64,000 nucleotides of DNA from Apostichopus japonicus (Eukaryota > Echinodermata > Holothuroidea > Aspidochirotida > Stichopodidae): NCBI RefSeq assembly GCF_037975245.1, contig NC_092569.1, positions 16,104,001 through 16,168,000 on the forward strand, written 5' to 3'. This document shows, one piece after another, positions 1-31,971 of the stretch. Every line of letters begins with the position of its first letter. The stretch's first letter is position 1. The notes beneath the pieces were generated by a model. The model was not told where the DNA came from. It did no database searches and saw nothing but the letters and a program-made list of their open reading frames with translations. Made by a program: the position numbers and the translations under genes.

Positions 1-394
1 AATCCCCCGCCCCCCACCCCTCACCAATTATAGGTCACTTCATGTCATACTTAAGGTTAACACTGCCATATCGAAAACACTTAGTATTTCTTGTCCCCCC
101 TTCTCCACCCGCAAATTGTTGATTTGGGCAGAAGAGAGAGAGAGAGAGGGAAGTGGATAGAGAGAATGAGAAAAGGTCGCCTCTTACATCTACCAAAGTT
201 CATCCCAAATATACTATGTCAAGTTAGGATCCGTTTTTTCAGAAGTTCCATAATCTGCCGTCCGTTTGACCTCATCCGTTTGACCTCATCCGTTTGATCT
301 ATTTTAAACATTTGTAATAAACATTATGACTATATTGCAGTCTGATATAACTGATCCGATATACCTTTTAAGACTATTATAATTATTCTCTCAC
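1..394. other. Intron sequence of the kinase gene
   Basis: This lies 3' of the kinase exon donor (394-393 on the minus strand) and should be intron. No further kinase exon was found. It contains a C-rich start, a GA-rich run near 133-150 and three copies of a CCGTTTGA(C/T)CTCAT-like unit at about 258-300. Confidence 0.5.
258..300. repeat. Short tandem repeat, three units of about 14 bases
   Basis: Units of TCCGTTTGACCTCA repeat head to tail, the third with GATCTA at its end. Intronic. Confidence 0.7.
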
Positions 395-3300
395 CTTCAA
401 GTGTTTTTATTGCAACGAGATATGCTCCCGGTCGTTTACCAACATCCCAAGCTTTCCCGCGCCAGATAGGCCCATATGTTCCATGCGCTATGGTCGTTAT
501 AAGTTCTACGCTTTCACGCGGTATCTCCCAGAAGTTCTTTCCGATTTCATCCACTTCCGTCTACGGGAAAGGAACCATGCATTTTTTTTTACAAATTTTA
601 AACATATGCATGTTATTGAACGTCATTCGGTGCGGCTGTTATCAACAACCTAATATTGCATGTTAGCGTTGGCACACTATCGATATCTTTCATATAAATT
701 TTAAAATATCTTTACATATTTGTAATCTTACCGCTTCTCATCCTTTTGGTTAATATTATAGATCCTAACAGAACATTAACTTAACCATCATAATGCTCTA
801 TATAAATTAACTAAAATTGGCATATAGGGCATGATGATCCCATAAATCGGTAAGTCTTGAGTTACTTTTGTGGTTTGCTCCCTTAAACAGAGTCACATAA
901 TCCACCCCTCCCCTCGAAGCTTGTGCGCCCCCCTCACCACCACCTTCCCCTACCCCATTATTCAGAGTGAAGCCTCATCCGCATCCCCTCCTTACTATAC
1001 TTAACGTAGACAGTAAACATCATATAACTTACATTGCGATTCGGCACTGCGACACTTTGCCTCCTGTTGACTACACCAGTCGTTTTCTTCATTAATCTCG
1101 GGCTAGCATTCCCATAAGATATAGCAGGTTGGGAGTCCCTACGTGTCTTGGAGTCCAATGCTTGTTGAAGTGATATCCCTACACCTGTGGCTCCTGGCGC
1201 TTGTACTTGCAAATGGCGTTTATTCGATTTAGCAGCCATAGCTTCATTTAGGGACATTGCCATGTCGTCTGCTCCAGCGGTCCTTTGTTGCGTCTTTCCC
1301 GCCATTGCCTGGGATAAGTTCATTGCCAAATTCCCCTTCTGCTTACTCATATCCATTGGCTGTTCCGTGTGTTGTCGAGATTTATTATGCATTGCGGATT
1401 CCAAGTTTGGTATTACACCTAATACACAAATACACAGCATCAAATAATAGTAACATTGTCTCACAGTTTTGTTGAAATCTCAACTCACCTATTCATATAT
1501 CATTGTTTAAAGCCTAAATACATTTAACTTTTTAAATTATGATAACAACCATATTTCATTTACTCCTACATTGAAATAGCTGAAACACGATAAGCGAACA
1601 CATATGTTGATAAATGGTTTTACTGTTTACTATATAAAAGTTGTTCATTCCATTTCGTATGTAAATTAATGTATATTAATTTACACTACATTAAAAATAA
1701 TTATTAAACATGAAACATGGTAAAGTGTAAATACATTACATTAATACAAGACCAAACAATGTATGAATTACTCTCCAATTATCGACATCTGTTTATTTAC
1801 AGACTGGTGTAGCAGATTTTTAAAATTATTTACTATTCTATAGATATCTTATAATATCATCCATATGTTGTAGTCCTGCATAATAACATCGCCAGAGTTC
1901 GTAAGATTCATTTCGACCGGAATAAAGGCTGAGGGAGAACTTACCGCTGGGAGGAGCAGTGGCGGCAGATGCCATTTTCGACCTCATTGCGGCATCTAGA
2001 TCGCTCAGGGCGGTACCTATCGCAAGCAAAGAGATTAATATAATATTATAATTACTTTGGTAAAGTTTATTTGTTTTGCTTTCTTTCCTGGATGTTGTGA
2101 CAGTGTTTAGTCGTGATGTGTTTTTTTTTTTTTTGTATTACCAGATTTCTTTGACAAGATGTCAGATATTAGTTATGAAATTAAGACCGTTTCAAAGAAA
2201 CAGTATAAGGCTGTCAGCTAATTTCGTTACTTTCGGAAACGCAAAATCATAAATAGAAATATCGTTTTGGGAAGGATGGGGTGGTGGGGGGGGGGGAATC
2301 CTCTATCATCTTAGTTGCATTTCGTCCCCCTCCCATCGTATTATCGGGTTTGGAGCCTATACTGGAAGGTCGGTCACTTAACGTCCCACCACCTCTCTCT
2401 CTTTCTTTTAATCCCGTGTTTGGTGTTTAAAAACCTCTTTCATTCACAATTATCTCAACAGAGACAAGTAAAAAGGGTTCACACTTGTTTAAGTACTTGG
2501 TTCAATATGCATTTACAGAGTTTTGAAAGCCTCTTCACGGGGCGTAGAAAACGTATTCGGGTACCTCAATAGTCTCCCCTGTGCTAATACCAATCCTCAC
2601 AGATGGAACTCATTTATTACCCATATCATTTATAATGTCCAACCCCAAGCTCTACACAGTTAGAGGCAAATAGAGGTTCATGAATGGAAGTACAGCACGA
2701 TGTGTTATGATGAATTATATATGCTTACCCTTTTGTTGTTGTTGTTGTTGATTGGTTGATTTTTCTCCTTTCTTCGACCCCATTGCAGCTTCCAAGTTTG
2801 GAAGAACGGCAGAGGCTGGCTCTGGAATGGATAGTTCGTGTATTAGGTAAGATTTGTTATTTCATCGAAGAATTACAACAATTGAGCAGTAATGTTGAGA
2901 TCTAAGCTGAGTTACTTCGGACAATAACACCCCTGCCCCCTCCCCCTTACCTCCCTTTCCCCTCCTCTTGATGTTTTAGTTTTCTTGTATATTAGGGGAA
3001 TTTTATCTAAGAAAATAAGGTACATATTTAATAGGAAAACATAATTCTCCATCCCATATGTCCCGATTCCTTATTTGACCGAAAGGTCCCGTACTGTAAC
3101 CACTCTTACCCCTTCCCCTATCGCCAAGCCTGTCAACAACTCAAAAAGGGAGAAAAGTTGGACATCAGTGCTAGCAAGAAAAAAGAGAGTAAATTGATAA
3201 AATACACGATCAATGACGCAGTAGGCTGTATAAAATCAATGTCTACAAGATGGAATAAATAATACGATTTACTGTACATTAAAAAAATTTTCAAGTAATT

Positions 3301-4561
3301 ATTTTTTTACCTTTCCCTTTTCCCAATGGTCGTGCCCCGGTCTGTTGTAGCAAGGCACCAGCATTTGGATCAAGGAGTTGAGATATTCCTGCAAAGTCCA
3401 GACCGGAACCATCTGTTGGATTGTGGGATGCCATTTCTCTTAACTGAGCATCAAGCTTTGTAAATAAAATGAATTACCAGGCGCGATGAAATCACAGGAC
3501 ATTAATATATATATATGACAGTGCACGCTTTGCTACTGTAATGTGCATTATATGATAACTGGATTAAAAGATCTAATTAAATAGTGAGGTTGGGAAGTAT
3601 ACGTATGACCTACAATTAGCCACTACCAACGAACATCGTATTATATTCCTTTGGGTGATAAGAACAACACTTACGAGTGAGCTGAAACTAGATTCAAATT
3701 ATCAATTATCTGAACAAACCCCAAATCCGTATTTCACTAATAGGTTAAGGTTTCCATATCGAAAGAGATCTTAATTGTTTATGTGTACCATCTTGTATAA
3801 ATTTAGTGATTCCCACTTATCTTATTGGGGTGATATTAGAGTAAATTGCCACAAGAAGCCTAGCAAATAAATCACTTTAGTCATAATTCTTTTGTTTGAG
3901 GTTGGGGGGGGGGGGGGTAGAGGGCGTGGGATTAGTTAGAGAGAAGAGGAGAAATAAAAATAGGGTGAGGTGCTGGAGGATTGAGGGGGGAGGGGAGGGG
4001 GAGTGGGTGTCTGTTGCTTACCTGTTGCAATCCTTGCATCATCTGAGGGGTATCGACCCTCATCTTAGAGTCTGGTCTTATACTTTCCGGTCTTGGGGTC
4101 TCCATGAGTCTTAATCGCCCCTTTGCGTCAATGACTGCCAATGACTCCGGTCCAGGAGTTTTTGATATGAATTCCGTGTACTCCCGTGAAAATGACGTAT
4201 CGGAGCGAAACTGAGTATTCTCACGAGACAAAAATGACTCTTCCCTACTGAGGGCGGTGTCACTTCTTAGGTTTGTATTTTCACGTGAAAGTGACGAATC
4301 AACGTTATGGATGTCTACGTCAATTTTCGTTTCCAATGCTGCAGTAGAATCTGTTTCTCGTTTGGCGGAACCAGGTCTCGAACCCGCGGAATCAGGTCTC
4401 GAACCAGCAGAACCAGGTCTCGAACCCGCGGAACCAGATCTCGAGGATGAACCGGGTCGAGAGTAAGACGAGCTAGGCCGCAGTCTTACAGCAGTTCTTG
4501 GACGGGATAAAGTTGTTCCAGATCGTGAGAGAGAAGAAAACGGCCTGTCATCAATTTCCAT
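395..4561 (-). CDS. Tyrosine-kinase gene, 5' part (runs off the left end)
   Basis: Six exons join with matching phases: 4561-4022, 3455-3311, 2821-2729, 2016-1945, 1418-1033 and 560-395 (about 467 codons so far). Exon 4561-4022 opens with ATG directly after a TTTTCCAG acceptor, so a 5' UTR exon or an upstream coding exon must exist. Residues 1-180 are Ser/Arg-rich, with GSRPGSA heptads and LSRENT/FRSDT repeats. Residues 181-412 carry repeats of the form LxxAMxxK plus a poly-Gln run. The last exon holds FWEIPRESVEL, a glycine loop HGTYGPIWRG and the beta-3 lysine in VAIKTLE, which is the start of a tyrosine kinase domain. The insert between the glycine loop and VAIK is longer than in Src and is receptor-kinase-like. 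The catalytic HRD and DFG motifs would lie beyond base 1. The kinase call is firm; cytoplasmic versus receptor is open, because no transmembrane segment is present in these exons. Confidence 0.75.
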
Positions 4562-5073
4562 CTGGAAAAAGGATTTTTTTTCAACAAATCGTAAAACAGT
4601 GTTTTATAACTATTACATGCTTGGTGTCATATTGACTCTTTACAAGAAAATATTAAAGTTGTATTTTCTTGAAATAGTTTGTTAACATTAACTACTCTAT
4701 ATTTTATAGACTATTGATTATATTTAATATTTGGATATAACCAGGATTTTTTGTACGGTTGTCCTTAATATTACAAAGTTTTCATGGACTGTTCTTGAGC
4801 AATTTTGCAACGCCTTTTGTCTGTTATTAAGATACTGTTTAGTTATTTGTAAGAAATATTAAAAAAAAATGCCAAAAACAGGCTAGAACAACCTCGCCCC
4901 CCCCCCCCTCACCACCACCATCGTGCATTTTATGTATGCAGTGACTCTTTTTTCTTTAAGTTTCGAAAACACTTTTGGATTTCCATTTCATATTTGTTTC
5001 AGTTCATAAAGAGATACCAATGACACAAAAATCACAAAGAGTCGCAAAAAATGTTAATCAAACGTTTCTTCAT

Positions 5074-5079
5074 TTTATT
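5074..5079 (-). terminator. Candidate polyadenylation signal for the TSP1 gene
   Basis: AATAAA on the minus strand, about 820 bases after the TGA at 5900-5902. Other downstream sites are possible. Confidence 0.3.
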
Positions 5080-5539
5080 ACTATTTTTTAACTGTTAACC
5101 GATATGTCTTTCTTGTTTAAGTAACTAAGCCTATATCCTTAGCATTAAGTTGTGATCTCTCTGGCAGTAAAAACATACTTACATTATTAGCGCCATATTA
5201 TGATTTATCTTATGGTATCTCATGCCATATAATACTTCCTACCCCTCGTTTTGACGTGCTTGTATCAATTTTAATTCATTTTTTTCCTTAAATTTCCATA
5301 CTGTCAACTCGGGATATCGTCAAACTAAGTTTTCAGTTTCGGTTAACACTACTGATTTAACGCTAAAATTACATCATAAAAGATATTTGAATATTATATA
5401 ACAACCCAACCCGTTATGAAAACGAAGTCGCAACTTTCAAGCATTAAACTACATTACAAAAGAAATTCAACTGTAACTTACACAACTCTCAGAAAGAAAA
5501 TTAATTTGTCCCAATTTCTTCTTATTGATACTATTTCAA

Positions 5540-5617
5540 CATATATATATATATATATATATATAGTATATATACACTATATATATATATATTTATATAT
5601 ATACACTATATATACAC

Positions 5618-5649
<32 letters not shown>

Positions 5650-5650
5650 A
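5540..5650. repeat. TA-rich microsatellite with TATACAC interruptions
   Basis: Alternating TA interrupted by TATACACTA units, able to fold on itself. It creates a spurious Tyr-Ile open frame. Confidence 0.9.
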
Positions 5651-5899
5651 AACACATAACATAACACACATATTTCGTTCTCTTTTATCTGTACGAATAA
5701 AAGGTAATAAAAAAGAGTGCACACTAAATTCAACAACAATAATTTGATGAAAGTTTACCCTCAAATTAACTTAGGTCTCTTTCATGTTCTCATTTGGCAC
5801 TTTTTAGAGGTTTTTTACTATTAGACGGACACACACACAGGTTGATCACCAGATTAAATTTTGTTGAATCATTTACAGTGTACGATACTGATTTTTAAG

Positions 5900-14103
<8,204 letters not shown>

Positions 14104-16820
14104 AATCAAAGACACTTCCGTTAGTTATTTGGTAATTTAAAACGACTAATGTCAATGATCAAAATCATGTTTTTTGAACAACACTGCTGTTAGATTTATC
14201 TGTTTTCTTCATCATTATTTTCGAGTAGCTGTCTAGTACGTCTGTTATATGCAATTTAAAACACTATGTAATCACCATACATAACACTGAGTGAGAAACA
14301 ACCCTCAGGCAAAAAGAAAATCGTAATCAATATTATCGATCTTTGAATGGGTGTTATAAGAACCTGTGGGTACACCTGCCTTGACCAATAATCGATTGGC
14401 GAGGACCCTTTTAGGTAGTCCCACACCCTCCTACAGTTGTAGTCTAATGATTTATTCAGTTAGGGCCGCGGTATAAGCTTTAATATATCCATTCGGACTA
14501 AGTCTACAAATGACATACAATGAGAGCAGTGTGTACTTCCGCCTGAAACGTAAACCAAGTTGTCGGGGAAAAATAGTCGTAAATCTACCTACGTAGGCGG
14601 GTAGTATTTGATTCGTCAACGGTCCATTCGTTTTCAATCTTGGGTGTTGAAGAGGGTGAGTGAGTTAAACTATTGCGGATGGTCTAACTAAAGATCCAAA
14701 GGATTGAAAGTGATTTAACTGAGGCATTTTAGAAAATCTCTAGGGACACAAAATGATTCCTCAAACCAGAGCTAGCAGACATCGGCGTATAGGCTACATT
14801 AACCCGGACCAACTACGTCAGTGGGGGCGGGGGGGGGGCTTACATAAAACGTAACAACCATGGAGTGTCACGTGACGTGCTGCCTTGTAGCACTCAACTC
14901 TTATAGTACTCCTTTAATGTATATCCTAAAATAACTAATAGCATGATCTAATAGCTAACACATTCCTTGTGAAGCTACGCGAACTAATCTAGCTAAGTGG
15001 TACATATTTCCAATATTTACCGCAATTTTCAATCTCAAAAGTGCTATTTTGAGTATTTTCTCTAAAAATTTCGAATTGCAGCTGGAACGGCACGCACATT
15101 ATCAGGACTGTTCACACATGTACACACCGGAGCAGACGACAGGATTTGTTGCTCCTTAGGAACACACGGCCGTTTTTTTCGCGCCTAAACAAGCGTGTAT
15201 AACCATGGAGGTAAATACTTCCAGGTATAACCATGGAGCTATCATCTGTTTATAGCTCCATGGTATAACTGACGTAAGGAACCTTATGAAATCAAGTGGG
15301 CCCCACTGTTCTTTCCTATTGTTAAAATCCAAGTACCCTAACCATAACAATACCCCAAACAATAGATTTCTTAAGAGGACATGTGGATTCTTTTGAAATA
15401 TGCATCTGAGGCATGAGAATTCCTTTGTTCAAGTCCTCAGTCAGAATAAAAAACAATTTGAACCGACAAACACACTGAATGAGCAAAGGTAGAGATAAAT
15501 ATCGTTCACAAACAGCAAAATTGAAAGTGACAAAGTTATACCTGTCTTTATTTCAAGTTTATGGTAGTATGAATATGCCTCTGCATGAATTAACCAGTGT
15601 GAGATTTGAATACAAGACGGTACTACATAGCGCAGACTGTTGAACTTATGAAGGATTCATTATATATTTTGCAAGCATTTCCCTCTTAATTTTCTCTCGA
15701 TTAAATACATTCATCTTAAAAGCTTCCTTAAAAATGATCATATTCGACGATTTACCAAATTAAAATGCAACGCATGTGTATTGTCATGATGAGAGAAGGT
15801 AAAATCGGTTCCCATTGATTATTCTGAGAAAGATTGCAGGAAAAACAGCTTAATCTTTTCCTTTTGTTTTTGTATCTTTATATTTGATCATCAAGAACTA
15901 ACCAATCAAAACAGTGCACGTAGAAATTAATTTAATTGTGAAAACCAGCAAATTTAACCTCTCTTTCAACTGAATTTGATGTGCTAGGTCTATCACTATT
16001 GTCAAATATAACACAGTCTATAGTACCTTAATGTTTGAACTCATGTTGTGAGAAGGATAAAAAACTTTCATGCATTTCTTGAATATAAAATACTAAGTTT
16101 TGGCAAATATTTGACTAACTTAAGTTTAAATGATGGTATACAAAAAGCGACATTTTTATTAACATGATATTAAGAACATTATATAGTTAAATCATGTACA
16201 CTGCGATAGTTGATTTAAGCTTCGGTATTCAAACTGAGGTTCGAGACCCACCTCATTGTTGTCAAGTTATTTTGAAGGATCGTTTAAAATTTGGAAGAAC
16301 ATGCAACATTGCCAGTATTTGTGGCACAAAAATGTGGAAAATCTTGAATATAAATTTCCTTCATACGTTGCAAACTACACCTTTACAATGTTACAATTAT
16401 AGAAACACCATTCATTGTATAAAATATAATTCTCAAATTTGAAAGAGATACCTCCTCTCCGAAGTTGACTTTGTTCAGACTAAACATTTTCCACTGGAGG
16501 GTCGCCAAGATGAAATTTGGGGTCACCAAGAAAAATATTGGACTAACAGGGGTGTAATGCATATCAATAACATGATGAGGAGGATTAGTAAGTGATATAT
16601 GCAAAGTCAAATTCTTACAAATGCGAAGGTGTTTACATCTGTAACGGCAAACATATATATTGTGTTGAGAATGCATGTTCGTTTAAACTTAATAAGCTGG
16701 ACAAGATTTTTTTTTTTTAAAAGCGTTTTAGTGAATGTTAGATTAAGCCGTGCGTAAATTTGATTGATTAAAGTGATTCTGATGCAAAAATGCTCATGAA
16801 TTATTCATGACACGAGTAAT
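14104..16820. other. Intergenic: TSP1-gene promoter side and annexin A 3' flank
   Basis: No exon with family motifs was found. It should contain the TSP1-gene promoter (right of 14103 on the minus strand) and the annexin A 3' UTR. A near-perfect hairpin (ATAGCTCCATGGT stem) lies at about 15224-15269. Confidence 0.6.
15224..15269. repeat. Hairpin with ACCATGGAGCTAT stem
   Basis: ACCATGGAGCTAT and its complement ATAGCTCCATGGT flank a 9-base loop. A third partial copy of ATAACCATGGAG lies just upstream at about 15199. Confidence 0.7.
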
Positions 16821-27718
<10,898 letters not shown>

Positions 27719-28397
27719 TGTAATTGAATATCAAAACTGGTTAGAAAATTCTTGGATTCACGCACAATCTTGTCAAGGAACACCTCGTGATTAGTGATCG
27801 TATTGTAGAGTGTGGTCTATATAAAGGTTACACCTTGTCCAAACGTGCATACGTGTAACAGAAACTAGTTTTTTAAATACTAAAAGTCCAAAAGTTCACA
27901 TTTGTGAACCGAGATAAGCAATTAACTATAGTTTGCTAATTAAGCCTCGTGGGCGTCCTATGTGTTAACGGTTAACAGATTATCGAAAGGACATAGTGAT
28001 TGTGAAGTTAATATTTGTAAATGATTTACTTTGTGGTGCGATCCTGCTAATGAGATGAGAGTTCAAAGAACTTATCTCAATTGAAATCTCTTGAACAAAT
28101 GACTGCAGGGGCGGAAACTATGACACTTAATTCCCATTGTATTATTTGAAATAAAATTAATCAAGGGAAAAACTGTGAAAACAAAATGTGGGAGACATAT
28201 TTTGCTTTTGGGTGCGCATTGACCAAAGATAAATAGTTATGGATATCAGGTCGCTGCTGTTTAACAAATCTAATATTCACTTACTGCCGAATCTGCTGTA
28301 TGAACGAAAATAGTTGGCGCTAGACCAATTTTACATCATCATCCCACCGTGTCCCTCCGCCCAGTCTCGACTCCGTTGTCACCGCCACCCACTCGTA

Positions 28398-28865
28398 TAT
28401 GGCAAGCCGTGTGGGACAAACACCGCATAATATATCCGCGTATTAATTCGAATATATACGCGTATTAATTCGAAAATATATGTGTTGTACATGTGTAAAG
28501 TTCCGCTTTATGAAGCGATCTCGCGAGCCCGCCAAGACATTTATCGTTGGTATATGTACACAGCAAGAGCGGAATTGTTTTTTCGTGTATATTCTAATTA
28601 ATCCGTGCATATATTGGATTTAATCTCGATATGTATTTTATTTAATACGTGTATATTTTCGAATTAATACGTGTATATTTTCGAATTAATACGTGTATAT
28701 ATTCGAATTATTACGTGGATATATTCGAATTAATACGCGGATATATATTTACACCATATGATTGGCTCATAATATATACGCGTATATATTCCAATTAATA
28801 CGCGTATAAATTCCAATTAATACGCGGATATATTATGCAGTGTTTGTCCCACATGGCTTGCCATA
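28398..28865. mobile_element. 468-bp non-autonomous DNA element with about 65-bp inverted ends
   Basis: The ends read TATGGCAAGCC(G/A)TGTGGG and continue through ACAAACAC(C/T)GCATAATAT to CGCGTATTAATT, about 65 bases per arm with roughly four mismatches. The six bases CTCGTA flank both sides (28392-28397 and 28866-28871) as a probable target duplication. The interior is a series of CGTGTATATATTCGAATTAA-like units. No coding capacity. Confidence 0.8.
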
Positions 28866-31800
28866 CTCGTAGTGCACAAGACTGAGTCTTAAAGAAGGCT
28901 ATATCATCAAGCCTCTTATCTGCTATAATTTTCAACTGTTTCGCGTTTCTTGATTATATTAAAGAAAAATTTTGTAATAGAGATTTGGTTTAGTAATAAT
29001 GCTTCTGAACAAACTATTGAAAAGCTTAACATCTCAGTTTCACAATTACACATAAGGACAAATAAGAAGTACAATACCCTGTCCCTGTTACATAATATAA
29101 TCCCCTGGGGGCATATCTACCTCTCTACGCCTCGGATTAAGAGTGAACATTGCTTGCAGTCACCAAAATGAATTTGGATTAAAATGATTATTGACAGGAT
29201 GATGACGTCTTATGAAGGCACAATGGAAGCCTCGAGACAGAAATGAAACCATTATATTTCCGAAACGGAAATAGAGGTATTTCGTGGGAGTTATTCATCA
29301 GAAAGTTGCTTTTCCCCTCTTCTTTTTCATCCAAAAGTTGCTGCTCCGTTAATAGAAAACGTCAATGCAATTTGATGGTCTTATATATCTTTGAGAAAAA
29401 GATACAAACTATTAGTATTTTCTGAAAGTCTAATATGAACACTTTCTCGCCCCGACATCGCAAAAGCCTGCTCTGTCAATGAAATTACAAACTAGCGCTG
29501 AGTGTCCCGTGGTTTTCACCCCCCCCCCCCTCTCCAGGCCAGGAAAGATAAAAAGCAGCCCTTTTGAAAATTTTGAGATATTGTTGGAAAAGCTATTTTA
29601 AGAATGATTGAAGACACAACATTAATTTTGATATGTTGTAGACCGTTAATAAACACTTTTAATGTTTGACGAATTACCCTTTAAATATCAGAGTCTGGTC
29701 AGTTACAGTGACGTCACTATACTGTACTAAGTTTAAGATAAGTATAACCTCCATTTTAGCTCAATACTCAAAACGAGAATATAAGACTTTGATAACGACA
29801 GTAACAAATAAAATGTTCGCACTTTTGCAGTGCGTTACCGTATTTGCCAAAGCCAAGTTGTGTTGAAAGTCATTTTATATGTTCGTAAAAGCTTGACTTA
29901 TTAGTATTTATAAAACTGAGGATTTATATGAACATTTACGCTTGCACCGAGGAGGCATCGTCACCATCAATTGAGCCTTAAAGGAGCAGTCCGGAATTTT
30001 ATGATATAATTTACAGATGACTCTCTTAACATATAGAATAGCTAGATAGAAATTTTACTGACACGCCACTGTTTCTTCTTTCTTTGACTACGACATGACG
30101 TCAATACATAACTGGTGCCTACAGTCATCCTTAAACAGGTGGGGTTCATCAGTGGCTGAACTAGATATTGTGATGCCGTTGTCATCATATCTGTCGCCCT
30201 CTATATAGAGAGTCTACATATCACTGATTTTAGCAACACGTGCTTTCCATGTGGACAGTGACGTAAGTATTAGAGGTCACATGACGTCTGCTCACCAGCT
30301 CAGCTGAACCAAATCTCGAGACTTACGGTGGATCAGTCTTCGCTCCCGTTCCGAATCGTTCGGTTCGGTAGTAGCCCTGGCTGTATCTGTTTTGTATTCG
30401 TCTTTTATACACTTTCTACGTATCGTTTTAGGACTCTACTTCGGTATTGAGACCTCGTTTTGTGATCATTTTATAGTTAACGTGCATTTTGTTCTATTTA
30501 TCATTGGCTGATTGTATTATTATAGATTACGAAATCTACTCAGCGTTCGTTCTTTACTCGTTTATCTATATGTGTTATATTCATTGCATGTAATAGCGAG
30601 GTTCAAGGCTCGTCGCTACTATATAACACACCACCATCCAAGACGAATTTGTTTCCATACCACCATCAGTCCTCAGTAGGGAATATTTGCCCCCCCCCTC
30701 CCCCACCCGGAATCTTAGACCGATTGAGCGTTACAATATCATACAGAGTTCATTAGCCCATCTCCACACATGCATAGAGCACAAATTAAATGGGAAAATG
30801 TCTTTCTTATGTCTTCAAATGCCACATCATGTTCTTCTAACTTCACATGTAAAAGAGATCACTGTTGGAGGACTCTCAACACTGTTTGTAAACTTGTTAA
30901 CCTTTATATGTATATTGATGTTCTATTTCATTGGTTACAACAAAATATTAATTAACGGCAACGGCGCGTGCAACATAAGTGATGGCGCTCTTTCAAATTG
31001 TTATATTGTTTGATGACAATGTTTACCGTACGTCTGAACGAACCAACCAAGCCTAGCACCGTAGTATGTCATTGACAATTGTTGTTATCGGACAGCCTGT
31101 ATGTCTTGTCTTTCTATATGATCTTGCCTGAGCACAGGACTGTTAGTACCTACTGCAAGTATAACATAAACACTGTAATGGTGTCATCCGGTTTGTTATG
31201 ATATATCCTGTAGTATTGTTAGTTTGGGGAAAAAACTGGGACCAATGCTTCCCCTCAATATACCACGTTTCACGCCGTCGTATGCCTTACCGTGACGTCC
31301 TGGCAGCTTAGAAATGTGACCTTTAACCTCAGGTCAACGCTGAACCAGCAGTAGGCAGTGATGGGAGAGAACTGACAACCTGGGACGGTCAAGATCTCAG
31401 AATTGTTTCTCAGTTGAAAAGGACAGGTTTTGATTTTGTAATATCAAGATCCTACGCAGATTTAACGTAAGACTTAAAAAACAGTATTGCTTAAAGTATT
31501 ATAAGCAAAACGGAAAGGCGCCATGTGTTCAGCTTGGGATGTATACCGGTTGCTTCAATTAAATGCTATTATGAACTCAGTGCTAAGCCACACATGCAGG
31601 CTTGATTCAAGTTGACGTCAATCGGGTAGTTTTATAACGTACAGTTGGTTGTTATAGTTACACAGGAAATCCTAAGAAACTGACTATCATGTAATCTACG
31701 ATAAAAATAGATCCAGAATCCCATCCAAGAAATGACATTACTAATTTGTAACATCTCAACCAGAGAATGACTAGGAAAAAAAAAACAGTGAGTCGTTTAA

Positions 31801-31920
31801 GGCCTATAGCAACTACTCCTTGCTCAAATTTATAGTTGACCTGGACACGAAACCTCGAGTGAGTACTGAACCAGTCCACAACATTGCATATACGCTTCAT
31901 ATCCACGCTCTCTCTATATG

Positions 31921-31923
<3 letters not shown>

Positions 31924-31971
<48 letters not shown>
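31924..31971. repeat. (AT)n microsatellite
   Basis: About 48 bases of alternating TA between the annexin genes. Confidence 0.95.

Larger units (their letters stand above)
4562..5899. other. Gap between the kinase gene and the TSP1 gene
   Basis: AT-rich, no recognisable coding exon on either strand. It probably holds the 3' UTR of the TSP1 gene and the promoter or 5' UTR exon of the kinase gene, unless both belong to one transcription unit, in which case it is intron. A TA-rich microsatellite sits at 5540-5650. Confidence 0.5.

Noticed and set aside
958-1464. Reading the frame from its first Met as a secreted protein with a signal peptide (MRQCYYYLMLCICVLG)
   Set aside because: The hydrophobic part is the polypyrimidine tract and acceptor before exon 1418-1033; the exon starts at GVIPNLESAM and joins its neighbours in phase.
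2787-2846. Plus-strand exon-like frame LPSLEERQRLALEWIVRVLG with AG and GT borders
   Set aside because: The minus-strand reading (2821-2729) joins both neighbours in phase and carries the repeat motif LEAAMGSKK; the plus reading has no partners.
30687-31013. 108-codon plus-strand frame with one hydrophobic stretch
   Set aside because: No domain and no splice partners; lies in the repeat-rich gap between the annexins.
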